Of a stretch of 64,000 nt of DNA, positions 43,363-52,319 are shown piece by piece. The position numbers and the translations under genes were made by a program. Within the stretch, counting starts at the first letter, position 1; every line of letters begins with the position of its first letter. The notes beneath the pieces were generated by a model that was given only the letters and a program-made list of their open reading frames with translations, had not been told where the DNA came from and made no database searches. The DNA comes from Spirochaetaceae bacterium (GTDB lineage Bacteria > Myxococcota_A > UBA9160 > UBA4427), in assembly GCA_020632655.1 (NCBI GenBank), contig JACKFD010000001.1, positions 620,001 through 684,000 of the forward strand. The letters are read 5' to 3'.

Positions 43363-44433
43363 TCAGTCCTCCACGCACCAGACCGGCTTCGGGATCGAGC
43401 AGAAGGTCGCGCCCGAGAGCCACGCCCCGAGCTTGGGCTCGACGGGTGTCCCGAAGGCGTCGGTTGGACCGGTCTGCCAGCTCTGATGCAGTCCCGCGAC
43501 GGTGCCCAGGGCTTCCTGCGAGTTCGTCCATGCGCTGCAGTTCGCCTCGCCCTCGTCCCCGAAGCCCTGCGCCTCGAAGCCCGTCCGGATCCAGCCGAGG
43601 GTCGCGGTGGTGGAGAACGAGGGCGGGCCCTCGCCGCTGTCGCCGGCGGTCTGGCCGAGCAAGTGGTCGTAGGCGAGGTCGGTCGGATCGAGCACCTCCC
43701 AGATCGACGCCATGTGGAAGCCCAGAGTACAGGCGCCGAGGGCGTCGCCGCCCGGGAAGAGGTTGCGGGTCAGGTAGAAGCGCCGCTCGCCGCGCCGGCT
43801 GCAGGAGCCGTCGAGACAGACGTTGCCTGCGCTCGCGCTTCCGCCGACGACGGCGCGCGCTTCGGCCTCGGCGAGACCGGTCGAGCCGACGACGTTGTGC
43901 GCGTAGAGGCTGCCGCTGCCGAGCGAGAGGCCGTGCTCCCCGACCGAGTCGACGCGATTGGCGATCGCCTGGCTCGACGCCGCGAGCGCGATGCCGCTCG
44001 CGCCGCAGCTGCGTATGGACACGTCCGCGACGCGCGAGAAGGAGAAGAGCCGAATGCAGTCGCCGGAGAAGCCGACGACGCGTCCGTTCTCGACGCTCGA
44101 CGCTGCGCCCCCGCCGAGCGTCCATGCGACGCCGGCCGCCTGCCCGGTCGGACAATCGAACACGGAGCACGAAGAGGGGCCCCGGATCGCGTGGCCGTTC
44201 AGGTCGAGATGGACCTCGTTCGCGGCGAGCACGATGGCCGGCACGTCCCCGTCGACGACGAGGTCACCCGTCAATCGATAGGCACCGGGACTCGTGATCA
44301 GATAGGGGAAGCCGCCCGCCTCCTCGACCACGGTCTGGTTGATCTCGAGCTGACCGGTCTGGGCTCGCGCCCCGGTCGAGAGACCGGTGAGCAGGATCGA
44401 TAGGAGAAGTCCGCCGACGAAGAGCACACGCAT
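43363..44433 (-). CDS. Secreted right-handed parallel beta-helix protein
   Basis: A 356-aa exported protein. The signal peptide spans residues 1-25 (MRVLFVGGLLLSILLTGLS, ending AQ). The body has beta-helix repeats: YLITSPGAYRLTGDLVVDG, HLDLNGHAIRG, SVENGRVVGFSGDCIRLFS, VADVSIRSCGASGIALAAS. These match NosD/pectate-lyase-like folds with no visible catalytic signature. Several Cys pairs suggest disulfides. No PEP-CTERM or other anchor is present. GGAGG lies a few bases before ATG 44433. Confidence 0.82.
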   Translation of the reverse strand: MRVLFVGGLLLSILLTGLSTGARAQTGQLEINQTVVEEAGGFPYLITSPGAYRLTGDLVVDGDVPAIVLAANEVHLDLNGHAIRGPSSCSVFDCPTGQAAGVAWTLGGGAASSVENGRVVGFSGDCIRLFSFSRVADVSIRSCGASGIALAASSQAIANRVDSVGEHGLSLGSGSLYAHNVVGSTGLAEAEARAVVGGSASAGNVCLDGSCSRRGERRFYLTRNLFPGGDALGACTLGFHMASIWEVLDPTDLAYDHLLGQTAGDSGEGPPSFSTTATLGWIRTGFEAQGFGDEGEANCSAWTNSQEALGTVAGLHQSWQTGPTDAFGTPVEPKLGAWLSGATFCSIPKPVWCVED

Positions 44434-44446
44434 GTCAATCCTCCGG

Positions 44447-44467
44447 GTTCGATCCCGAGCATCGAAC
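44447..44467. promoter_or_regulatory. Inverted repeat before the beta-helix gene
   Basis: GTTCGAT (44447-44453) and ATCGAAC (44461-44467) are perfect seven-base arms, just upstream of the ribosome-binding site. It could be an operator or a leader hairpin. Confidence 0.4.
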
Positions 44468-44485
44468 GGCGCGGTGACCGCCACC

Positions 44486-44499
44486 GTGAATCGCTTCAC
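44486..44499. promoter_or_regulatory. Short palindrome GTGAA-TCGC-TTCAC
   Basis: Five-base arms around TCGC, 53 bases upstream of the beta-helix gene. A half-site-like GTGAATC recurs at 44508. It resembles a small operator; the factor is unknown. Confidence 0.3.
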
Positions 44500-44799
44500 A
44501 CGGGACCGTGAATCCCGCCGCGTCGAAGAGACAGCTGGACTCGCCATTCTCTTCCGCTGGCGGAAGCGCTGCTCGAAGCGCTCATCCGCCAGGATCAGAT
44601 CGATGGCCCCGACCTCGCGGTCTCCCGCGGCCGATCCCGTCTCGGGATCCCGCCAGGTCGCGAGGGGCGGCGCAGGTCTTCCCTCGACGCCTCCGGCTCC
44701 GAGATCTTCTCGCCCACGGATCGCCTCGCAGACATCGGGTCGACCGCCCGATCCGGGGCGGTCGCCGGACGGAGCGGGTGCGATGTCGACGAGGCATGA

Positions 44800-45001
44800 G
44801 GCACGCGGTGCTCCGTCTTCGACCGGGGGCGAGGACGCCGCCGAAGCGGCGCTCCGCGTCGTCCATCGGCGGGCGACGCCCGATGCGTGCGTCCGGTCGG
44901 CAGCCCGTGGGCAGCGCGGCCGCTCGCGAGGCCTCTCTGCGCGTCCCGCCGCCTCAAGTCGTCCCGGCCCCCGGTCGAAGACGGAGCACGTCGTGCCCCG
45001 G
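44800..45001. repeat. Long imperfect inverted repeat
   Basis: Arms 44800-44836 and 44965-45001 are complementary over 37 bases with about five mismatches, including an uninterrupted 23-base match (44808-44830 with 44971-44993). They are separated by 128 bases. The right arm ends 37 bases before the Crp-like start. It could fold as a large stem in RNA from either strand. Confidence 0.75.
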
Positions 45002-45038
45002 GGTCGGACCCGCCGGGCCGAGACGGTGGGGGAGACAC

Positions 45039-45686
45039 GTGTCGGGCGGCGTCGAGACGACCCAACTCCAGGTGAACCGCTCCTACCAGCGCGTCTTCGC
45101 GGATGGCGAGACCATCTTCGACGAGGGCGACGAGGGGCTCGACCTCTACGTGATCCAATCCGGTCGTGTGGAGATCAGTCGGAGTGGTGCGGGACCCGAG
45201 GACGCGAGGCGACTCGTCGCGCGGCTGGGCCCGGGTGATTTCTTCGGCGAGATGAGCGTGGTGCTCGGAGAGCACCGCACGGCCCGCGCCGTCGCCCTCG
45301 GCGAGACCACGCTCCTCGAGCTCGACGGCGAGACCCTCGAGACGATGTGCATGGAGCAGCCGGAGATCGCCATCCGGATGATCCAGCGTCTCGCCACGCG
45401 CCTGATCACGGCCGAACGCAAGCTCGCCGCCCTCGGGCTCGACGAGCTGGTGGGACCGCTGGTCCGCTACCTCGTGTCCTTGATGGACGAGTCGGGCGAC
45501 GAGCTACGCGTCGAGACCTCGCTCCGTCAGCTCTCCGTCGGCAGCGAGCTCTCGCTCGTCGAGACGCACGAGGCGCTGCACCAGCTGATGGACCAGAAGC
45601 TGGTGCGACTGGACGGACAGGCGCTGATCGCGCCCGATCGCGCGGCGCTCGCGTCCGCCCTGACCCGACTCGCCCGCGCCAGCTGA
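45039..45686 (+). CDS. Crp/Fnr-like cNMP-binding regulator
   Basis: A 215-aa protein. Residues about 10-130 form a cyclic-nucleotide-binding beta-roll with an intact phosphate-binding cassette, FGEMSVVLGEHRTARA, keeping the Glu and Arg that contact ligand. A dimerisation helix follows (MIQRLATRLITAERKLAAL), then a C-terminal winged-helix-like region (LRQLSVGSELSLVETHEALHQLMDQKLVRLDGQAL). It is probably a cAMP-type transcription regulator. GTG 45039 has GGGGGA six bases upstream. lptD follows 90 bases later. Confidence 0.8.
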   Translation: MSGGVETTQLQVNRSYQRVFADGETIFDEGDEGLDLYVIQSGRVEISRSGAGPEDARRLVARLGPGDFFGEMSVVLGEHRTARAVALGETTLLELDGETLETMCMEQPEIAIRMIQRLATRLITAERKLAALGLDELVGPLVRYLVSLMDESGDELRVETSLRQLSVGSELSLVETHEALHQLMDQKLVRLDGQALIAPDRAALASALTRLARAS

Positions 45687-45719
45687 GCCGGGCGCGGGCC
45701 CGACGACCCGTGCGGCGCT

Positions 45720-45749
45720 TTGGCCAGCGTCCTGCGCCTCAGGTAGCGT
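45720..45749 (+). promoter_or_regulatory. Possible lptD promoter
   Basis: TTGGCC (45720-45725) and TAGCGT (45744-45749) with an 18-base spacer, in the gap before lptD. The predicted start leaves a leader of about 21 bases containing the GCGGGGGG ribosome-binding site. Confidence 0.4.
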
Positions 45750-45776
45750 CCCGCCGTTCCGTCGAGCGGGGGGCGC

Positions 45777-48185
45777 GTGGCACGAGCGGCCACCAGGATC
45801 GCAGCGTGGCTCGTGGCCATCGGATGCCTCGTGGCGCACGCTGCGGGGGCGGCTCCGCGCGCGTCGATCGATGCGCCCTTCGAGATCACGGCCGACGTGA
45901 TCCGCTACGACGACGAGCAGGAGCTCTACGTCGCCGAACGGCACGTGCGCGTCGTGCAGGCCGACCGAAGCCTGAAGGCGCGTTGGGTGGCGTTCAGCAC
46001 CGCCACCCGGATCGGCGTGGCCGAGGGCGACGTCGACCTGGTCGATGGTCCGGATCGGCTCCAGGCCGACTTCATGGTCTTCGACATCGATTCGCTCCAG
46101 GGCATGCTCTTCCAGGGCGAGTTCGATTCCGGGAGCGAAGGCTTCCGCGTGCGCGCCCGCGAGATGATCCGCACCGGGCGCGACACCTTCCGCGTGCGGA
46201 AGGGCGTGTTCTCCACCTGTCGTTGCGAGCCGGGCAAGCGGCTGCCGTGGCAGATCCGCTCGTCGCGCGCCGACGTCGAGGTCGGCGGCTACGGCACGGT
46301 CCGCAACTCGACCTTCGAGGTGCTGGGCGTACCCGTGCTCTGGATCCCCTGGGCGTTCTTCCCGGTCAAGAGCGAACGCGAGACCGGACTCCTGCTCCCG
46401 GAGTTCGCCTTCGGCGGGCGGGGTGGCCCGAATTTCGGATTGCCCTTCTTCTGGGCCGCCCATCCGCAGGTGAACCTGACGCTCACGCCCCGCTACTTCA
46501 CCCAGCGTGGCTACAAGCAGGATGCCGAGCTCGAGTACGTCTTCGGCGAGCGTTCCGAGGGCCGGCTCTTCGTCGCCGGGCTGCGGGATCGACAGGAGGC
46601 GCCGGGCGACAGCTACGACGAGAACCGCTGGGCCGTGCTCTGGGACCACGACCATTGGCTGCCGGGGGACCTGCGCTGGCACACGGATCTGAACCTGGTC
46701 TCGGACAACCTCTACTCCGACGACTTCCTCGAGATGAACCAGTTCCGCGCCTTCCGCTTCATCGAATCGACCACGAACGTCGCGCGCAGCTTCGGATCCT
46801 CGGGCGGCTATGGGGCGATGATCGGTGCGCGTTATGCCGACGATGCGCAGGGGCCGACGTTCCGGGATCGGGACGAGTACATCCTGCAGCGCTTCGCGGA
46901 GGCGCGCGGCGACGTGCAGCCGGGCACACTGCCGAGGCCGCTGGGTCTCGACCTCCGGGTCGACAGCGAGCTCGTCTATTTCGGCTGGCTGCGCGGGCCG
47001 ATCTCGGAGCGGCTCACGATGGAGGACCCCGGCACGCCGCTGCTCACCTCCTTCCGCCGGGTCGACGATGGGCGCTTCTTCGACATCGGCTTCGACGGGC
47101 GATTGATCGGCGGGACGACCGGCGGACAGGGTGATGGCATCTACCAGCCGGGCGAGCCCCTCGACGAGCAGGGCACGCGGCTGCTGCTGCATCCGCGGCT
47201 GGCAAGGCCCTTCCATCTGGGCCGCGTCGTCGAGGTGGTACCCGAGGTGGGCTGGCAGCAGGCGCTCTACCAGAGCAATCGGCACGACTTCTCGGAGCGC
47301 GGGCTGCTGACGGGTCGCCTCGAGATGCGCGGTCGCCTCGAACGCGACTTCGCCTTCGGCGATGGGGGTCGTGCGCTGCGGCACGTCATCGAGCCCCGGC
47401 TGGGCTGGGCCCTCGTGTCCCATCGCCGCCAGCGCAGCAATCCGATGTTCGTCCCGCGCGGCTCGATCGAGCAGCTGCGCCTGCGCACGCTCAGCCTCGA
47501 GAACGTCACCCGCAATCCGTCGGATCGGACCGAGAGCGCGAACCAGATCGTCTTCGCGCTCGGACAGCGCTTCTTCTCCCGCAGTCACGCCGGCGCCGTG
47601 CCCCGCTTGCGGGCGGATGTCGTCACGGCGATCGACTGGGACTTCGCCGAGAGCGAGGGGCTCGGGAACCTGGTCCTCGAGAGCCGGCTCTTCCCGATCG
47701 GCCCGCTCTCCTCACGTCTGCGCGGCGTCTTCGATCCGGAGTCGGCGCTGGTCGAGGCGGGCGAGGCCGAGCTGGAGCTGCAGCTGCCGTCGCCTTTCGC
47801 ATGGCTGCGGCATGCGACCCTCGCGAGTCGCTATCGCTACCTGCGGCGGGCGCCGCAATTCTTCGAGAGCTTCCGGGGTGAGACCGGACAGCCGCGCAAC
47901 GGCGACGCCGTGCTGAACCAGATCGACGTGACGAGCCGCGTCGAGCTCGCCGCGCGGATCCGTCTCAGCTACTCGACCGTCTACTCGATCAACGCCGGCA
48001 AGTTCCTGCGCAACCGCGGCGGCGTCGAGTACGCCTCGAAGTGCCGCTGCTGGGGGATCGGCGTCTTCGTGCAGCAGGAGCTCCGGCAGGGCTGGGGGGG
48101 CGGCCTCGAGCTGCGCTTCCTCGGGCTCGGGGACGACTCGACCAACCTCTTCGATACGGGATTCGGAGCGGGTGTGAACCTGTGA
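45777..48185 (+). CDS. lptD: LPS-assembly outer-membrane protein LptD
   Basis: Outer-membrane barrel that inserts lipopolysaccharide into the outer leaflet; 802 aa, within the family range. The signal peptide (1-26) ends AAGAAP. An OstA/LptA-like N-domain (about 30-175) begins FEITADVIRYDDEQELYVAERHV. The barrel includes NSTFEVLGVPVLWIPWAFFPV, the family motif KSERETGLLLPEF, and long Tyr/Arg-rich strands. Two CRC motifs, one at the end of the N-domain (STCRCEPG) and one near the C-terminus (SKCRCWG), are placed like the disulfide-forming Cys pairs of E. coli LptD. LptE is not visible here. The start is GTG 45777. Confidence 0.93.
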   Translation: MARAATRIAAWLVAIGCLVAHAAGAAPRASIDAPFEITADVIRYDDEQELYVAERHVRVVQADRSLKARWVAFSTATRIGVAEGDVDLVDGPDRLQADFMVFDIDSLQGMLFQGEFDSGSEGFRVRAREMIRTGRDTFRVRKGVFSTCRCEPGKRLPWQIRSSRADVEVGGYGTVRNSTFEVLGVPVLWIPWAFFPVKSERETGLLLPEFAFGGRGGPNFGLPFFWAAHPQVNLTLTPRYFTQRGYKQDAELEYVFGERSEGRLFVAGLRDRQEAPGDSYDENRWAVLWDHDHWLPGDLRWHTDLNLVSDNLYSDDFLEMNQFRAFRFIESTTNVARSFGSSGGYGAMIGARYADDAQGPTFRDRDEYILQRFAEARGDVQPGTLPRPLGLDLRVDSELVYFGWLRGPISERLTMEDPGTPLLTSFRRVDDGRFFDIGFDGRLIGGTTGGQGDGIYQPGEPLDEQGTRLLLHPRLARPFHLGRVVEVVPEVGWQQALYQSNRHDFSERGLLTGRLEMRGRLERDFAFGDGGRALRHVIEPRLGWALVSHRRQRSNPMFVPRGSIEQLRLRTLSLENVTRNPSDRTESANQIVFALGQRFFSRSHAGAVPRLRADVVTAIDWDFAESEGLGNLVLESRLFPIGPLSSRLRGVFDPESALVEAGEAELELQLPSPFAWLRHATLASRYRYLRRAPQFFESFRGETGQPRNGDAVLNQIDVTSRVELAARIRLSYSTVYSINAGKFLRNRGGVEYASKCRCWGIGVFVQQELRQGWGGGLELRFLGLGDDSTNLFDTGFGAGVNL

Positions 48186-48229
48186 GGCGCCCGGGCGGGC
48201 GGCGCCGGGGCATCAGGCTGCGCCCCGCC

Positions 48230-48258
48230 TTGCTCGGCCTCCCTCAAGGGCCTAAAGT
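48230..48258 (+). promoter_or_regulatory. Promoter of the trp operon
   Basis: TTGCTC (48230-48235), a 17-base spacer and TAAAGT (48253-48258). Transcription would start near 48265, giving a leader of about 64 bases to trpE. The leader has a GGCCGAG/CTCGTCGGCC-type hairpin but no Trp-codon leader peptide, so classical attenuation is not supported. Confidence 0.6.
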
Positions 48259-48328
48259 CAAAGGGATTTTCGCCGCCCCCAATGGCCGGCCGAGCGCCGC
48301 AGCGCGTCTCGTCGGCCAAGAGACCACC

Positions 48329-49816
48329 GTGCTCCGCACATCGCCCGAGCAGTTCGAGACGCTCGCCCGCCAGGGAAAGCACGTCCCCGTCGTGCGGGAG
48401 ATCCTGGCCGATCTCGACACCCCGCTCTCGCTCTTCCGCAAGATCGACGATGGCCGGACGGCCTTCCTGCTCGAGTCCGTCGAGGGCGGCGAGAAGTGGG
48501 CCCGGTACAGCTTCCTCGGCGTCGGCGCGCGGGCGTGCTTCCGGGCCCGGGGGCGTCGGGTCGAGTGGATCGAGAACGGCGCCTGCGAATCGATCGAGGC
48601 GACGGGGGATCCGCTCGAGGTGCTGCGCGAGCGGCTGCGGGCCTTCGAGGCCGTGACGCCCGAGGACCCCGAGCTGCCGCGCTTCGTCGGCGGCGCCGTC
48701 GGCATGATCGGCTACGACTGGGTCCGTTTCGTGGAGGCGATCCCCGATACGAATCCGGACCGGGTCGGTCTGCCCGATGCCTTCTTCGTGCTGCCCGAGC
48801 ACGTGCTCGTCTACGACAACGTGCGACACACGGCGCTCGTCGTCGTGCATGCCAGCGTCGAGCCGGGCGCCTCGGCCCGGGCCGCCTATGACGAGGCCTG
48901 CGAGAGGATCGAGCGGATGGTCGAGCGCATCCGCACGCCGCTCGCCGCCGAGCCGCGCCGGCCCGCGGTGCACGCGCCGATGGACGTGGTGCGCAGCATG
49001 AGCGAGTCGGAGTTCCACGACGTCGTCAAGCGCGCCAAGGAATACATCGAGGCGGGCGACATCTTCCAGGTCGTGCTCGCCCAGCAATTCCAGCTGCCGC
49101 TCCAGGTCGACGCCTTCTCGATCTACCGGCATCTGCGTGTGATCAACCCGAGTCCCTACATGTTCTTCATCCGCATGGACGACGCGGTGATGGTGGGCTC
49201 CTCGCCGGAGATCCTGGTGCGGCTCGAAGGCGATCGGATCGACGTGCGACCGATCGCGGGCACGCGCTGGCGCGGGGAGACGCCCGAGGAGGACAAGCAG
49301 CTCGAGCGGGACCTGCTCGCCGACCCGAAGGAGCGCGCCGAGCACCTGATGCTCGTCGACCTCGGCCGCAACGACGTCGGTCGCGTGGCGCGGATCGGCA
49401 GCGTCGAGGTCGACGAGTACGCCGTCGTCGAGCGTTACTCCCACGTCATGCACATCGTCTCGAACGTGCATGGCGAGCTGCGCCCCGGCCTCGACTGGCT
49501 CGACGTGCTGCGCGCGACCTTTCCCGCCGGCACCCTGTCCGGCGCGCCGAAGGTCCGCGCGATGGAGATCATCGACGAGCTCGAGACCGTGCGACGCGGC
49601 TTCTTCGGCGGCTGCGCGGGCTACCTCGACTACTCGGGCAACATGGACATGGCGATCACGATCCGCACGATGGTCGCGAAGGACGGGCGGATCACGCTCC
49701 AGGCCGGCGCCGGGGTCGTGGCGGACTCCGTGCCCGAGTACGAGTTCCAGGAGACCATCAACAAGGCCCGGGCCGTGCTCACGGCCATCGACCTCGCTCG
49801 CGAGGGGATGGACTGA
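48329..49816 (+). CDS. trpE: Anthranilate synthase component I
   Basis: Converts chorismate to anthranilate with TrpG; 495 aa. The Trp feedback site motif LLES lies near residue 50 (AFLLESVEGGEKWARYSFLG). The catalytic core has NPSPYMFFIRMDD, GSSPEILVRLEG, RPIAGTRWRG, LMLVDLGRNDVGRV and TFPAGTLSGAPKVRAMEII. GTG 48329 is the first start that gives a family-like N-terminus; its ribosome-binding site is weak. It heads a seven-gene operon in pathway-complete form. Confidence 0.95.
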   Translation: MLRTSPEQFETLARQGKHVPVVREILADLDTPLSLFRKIDDGRTAFLLESVEGGEKWARYSFLGVGARACFRARGRRVEWIENGACESIEATGDPLEVLRERLRAFEAVTPEDPELPRFVGGAVGMIGYDWVRFVEAIPDTNPDRVGLPDAFFVLPEHVLVYDNVRHTALVVVHASVEPGASARAAYDEACERIERMVERIRTPLAAEPRRPAVHAPMDVVRSMSESEFHDVVKRAKEYIEAGDIFQVVLAQQFQLPLQVDAFSIYRHLRVINPSPYMFFIRMDDAVMVGSSPEILVRLEGDRIDVRPIAGTRWRGETPEEDKQLERDLLADPKERAEHLMLVDLGRNDVGRVARIGSVEVDEYAVVERYSHVMHIVSNVHGELRPGLDWLDVLRATFPAGTLSGAPKVRAMEIIDELETVRRGFFGGCAGYLDYSGNMDMAITIRTMVAKDGRITLQAGAGVVADSVPEYEFQETINKARAVLTAIDLAREGMD

Positions 49817-49843
49817 GGACGACCGGAGGCGATTGGGAAGACG

Positions 49844-50434
49844 ATGCGCCTGTTGATGATCGACAACTACGACTCGTTCACGTACAACCTCGTGCAGTAC
49901 CTGGGCGAGCTCGGGGCGGAGGTCGACGTCGTGCGCAACGACGCGGCCAGCGTCGACGCGCTGCTCGAGCGGGCCTGCGACGGGCTGGTCGTGTCGCCCG
50001 GGCCCGGCACGCCGGACGACGCCGGCGTCTCGGTCGAGTCGATCCGCCGCTTCGGCGAGGCGGGCATTCCGGTCTTCGGCGTGTGCCTCGGTCACCAGTC
50101 GATCGGTCGCGCCTTCGGCGGTCGGATCGTGCGCGCCCGCTCGATCATGCACGGCAAGCTCTCGACCATCACCCACGATGGTCGGGGCGTCTTCGAGGGC
50201 ATCCGGCAGGGCTTCGAGGCGACCCGCTACCACTCCCTCGTGATCGAGGAGGCGAGCCTGCCCGACGTGCTCGAGATCTCCGCCCGGACGGACGATCGGG
50301 AGATCATGGGCGTGCGCCACGTGTCGCTCCCGATCGAGGGCGTCCAGTTCCATCCCGAGTCGATCATGACCGGGGAGGGGAAGGCACTGCTCGGGAACTT
50401 CCTGGCCCGCTGTCGCGCCGGGGCGGGGCGATGA
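49844..50434 (+). CDS. trpG: Anthranilate synthase glutamine amidotransferase
   Basis: Class I amidotransferase of 196 aa supplying ammonia to TrpE; it may also serve aminodeoxychorismate synthase (PabA role). MIDNYDSFTYNLVQYL begins the chain. The triad is Cys in FGVCLGHQSIG, and His and Glu in FHPESIMT. It lies 27 bases after trpE, and its stop overlaps trpD (ATGA). Confidence 0.95.
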   Translation: MRLLMIDNYDSFTYNLVQYLGELGAEVDVVRNDAASVDALLERACDGLVVSPGPGTPDDAGVSVESIRRFGEAGIPVFGVCLGHQSIGRAFGGRIVRARSIMHGKLSTITHDGRGVFEGIRQGFEATRYHSLVIEEASLPDVLEISARTDDREIMGVRHVSLPIEGVQFHPESIMTGEGKALLGNFLARCRAGAGR

Positions 50435-51522
50435 GCGAGCTCCGGCGGGCGATCGCCGACGTCGTCGCGGGCCGCGTCCTCGATCCCGAGTGCCTCGGGC
50501 GGGCCTTCGGCGAGATCATGGACGGGGAGGCGTCGCCGGCGGCGGCCGCGGGCCTGCTGGTCGCGCTGCGCATGCGCGGCGAGACCGTCGACGAGATCGT
50601 CGCCGTGGCGAAGGCGCTCCGGGCGCGGGCGACGACCGTCCGCGTGCGCGACCCACGTGTGATCGACACCTGCGGCACGGGCGGGTCGGGGCTCGACACC
50701 TTCAACGTCTCGACGACGGCGGCCTTGGTCGTCGCGGGATGCGGCGTCTCCGTCGCCAAGCATGGCAACCGGGCGGCCACGAGCCGGGCCGGCAGCTTCG
50801 ACGTGCTCGAGGCGCTGGGCATCCGGATCGACCTGCCGATCGAGACCTGCGGTCGGATCCTTGACGAGATCGGGATCGCGCCCTTCTTCGCGCGCACGGC
50901 CCATCCCGCCTTCCGACACGTGGCTCCGGTGCGTGCAGAGCTCGGCGTGCGCACGCTGCTCAACTGCCTCGGTCCGCTGCTCTCCCCCGTCGGTGCGCGC
51001 TACCAGGTCGTCGGCGTCTACTCACCGGACCTCGTCGAGCCGCTCGCCGGTGCGCTGGCGCGACTCGGGGCGGAGCGGGCGCTCGTCGTCCACGGCGAGG
51101 ATGGGATGGACGAGCTGACGACGACCGGTCGCAGCCGGGCGGCGCTCGTGGGCGACGGTCGTGTCGCGGCCTTCGAGGTCGATCCCGCGGCACTCGGACT
51201 GGAACGTTCGACGCTCGCGGCCCTCGCCGGCGGCGGACCCGCAGAGAATGCCGCGATCCTGCGCCGGCTGCTCGATGGCGAACGCGGCCCGCGCCGGGAC
51301 ATCGTCCTGCTGAACGCGGCGGCCGCGCTCTGGGTCGTCGAAGCGGTCGATTCGCTCGAGGCCGGACTCGTCCGGGCCGCACGCAGCATCGACGAAGGCG
51401 CAGCGCGCGCGAAGCTCGAGGCGCTGGTCCGCGCCACGGCCGAGGCCGGCGCGCGACTCGATGCCGGCGCCCAGGCGAGCGACGGAAACGCGTCCCTGCG
51501 CGCGGAGGCGCGGCCGGCATGA
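50431..51522 (+). CDS. trpD: Anthranilate phosphoribosyltransferase
   Basis: Joins anthranilate to PRPP; 363 aa. The PRPP loop DTCGTGGSGLDTFNVST is intact, as are KHGNRAATSRAGSFDVLEALG and NCLGPLLSPVGARYQVVGVY. The C-terminal about 20 residues extend past the usual end. ATG 50431 overlaps the trpG stop and its own stop overlaps trpC. Confidence 0.95.
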   Translation: MSELRRAIADVVAGRVLDPECLGRAFGEIMDGEASPAAAAGLLVALRMRGETVDEIVAVAKALRARATTVRVRDPRVIDTCGTGGSGLDTFNVSTTAALVVAGCGVSVAKHGNRAATSRAGSFDVLEALGIRIDLPIETCGRILDEIGIAPFFARTAHPAFRHVAPVRAELGVRTLLNCLGPLLSPVGARYQVVGVYSPDLVEPLAGALARLGAERALVVHGEDGMDELTTTGRSRAALVGDGRVAAFEVDPAALGLERSTLAALAGGGPAENAAILRRLLDGERGPRRDIVLLNAAAALWVVEAVDSLEAGLVRAARSIDEGAARAKLEALVRATAEAGARLDAGAQASDGNASLRAEARPA

Positions 51523-52319
51523 CGATCCTGGACGAGATCCTCGCCCACAAGCGCGTCGAGCTCGAAGCGGCGCGGGCGCGCGAGAGCGACCACGTGCTGG
51601 CCGCTCGCGCCGCGGCCGTCGACGGCCGACCCCGCGGCTTCCGGCAGGCGCTCGCCGAGGCCGCGGGCATCGCCGTCATCGCCGAGATCAAGCGGCGCTC
51701 GCCCAGCAAGGGGCTGATCCGCGAGGACTTCGATCCGGTCGCGATCGCGCGGTCCTACGTCGAGGCGGGGGCGGCCTGCCTCTCCGTGTTGACCGACGAG
51801 CGCTTCTTCGGGGGCTCGCTCGAGATCCTCGCGAAGGTGCGCGCGGCGGTCGATCGGCCCTTGTTGCGCAAGGACTTCGTGATCGACGCCTACCAGATCG
51901 ACGAGGCTCGCGTGGTGGGGGCCGACTGCGTGCTGCTGATCGTCGCGGCGCTCGACGACGTCGAGCTGACTCGCCTCCATGCGTATGCGAGGGCACGCGG
52001 TCTCGACGTCCTCGTCGAGGTACACGACGAAGGGGAGCTCGATCGCGCACTCGCGGTGGATGCCGACCTCGTGGGCGTGAACAACCGCGATCTCCGCACC
52101 TTCGAGGTGGACCTCGCGACGACGGAGCGGATCGCTGCGCGACTCGCCGCGAGTGGCCGCGCCGACGACGTGCTGCTCGTCGCGGAGAGCGGCATTCGGG
52201 ACGCCGCGGACGTGGCCCGGCTCGCCCGGGCCGGCGCCGCCGGCTTTCTCGTGGGAGAATCCCTGATGCGCCAGCCCGATCCGGGGCGGGCGCTCGAAGC
52301 GCTACGGAGGCCATCGTGA
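51519..52319 (+). CDS. trpC: Indole-3-glycerol phosphate synthase
   Basis: Ring closure of CdRP to indole-3-glycerol phosphate; 266 aa. Motifs along the TIM barrel are VIAEIKRRSPSKGLIREDFDP, LSVLTDERFFGGS, LRKDFVIDAYQIDEAR, LVEVHDEGELDRAL and GVNNRDLRTFEVD, with the phosphate site VAESGIRDAADV. It overlaps trpD at the start and trpF at the end, each by four bases. Confidence 0.95.
   Translation: MTILDEILAHKRVELEAARARESDHVLAARAAAVDGRPRGFRQALAEAAGIAVIAEIKRRSPSKGLIREDFDPVAIARSYVEAGAACLSVLTDERFFGGSLEILAKVRAAVDRPLLRKDFVIDAYQIDEARVVGADCVLLIVAALDDVELTRLHAYARARGLDVLVEVHDEGELDRALAVDADLVGVNNRDLRTFEVDLATTERIAARLAASGRADDVLLVAESGIRDAADVARLARAGAAGFLVGESLMRQPDPGRALEALRRPS

Larger units (their letters stand above)
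44434..45038. other. 605-base non-coding region between divergent genes
   Basis: This is the longest stretch without a convincing gene. It holds the two short palindromes near the beta-helix gene and a long inverted repeat at 44800-45001. Open frames exist on both strands but have no family features, poor starts and Arg/Pro-rich products typical of G+C-rich noise. No tRNA or riboswitch is recognised. Confidence 0.6.

Noticed and set aside
40904..44170. A 1088-codon frame on the minus strand across dtd-tlpA
   Set aside because: It is antisense to several well-supported genes and has no domain or start signal.
48259..48328. Trp-codon leader peptide and attenuator before trpE
   Set aside because: The leader has no run of Trp codons and no terminator with a T run.
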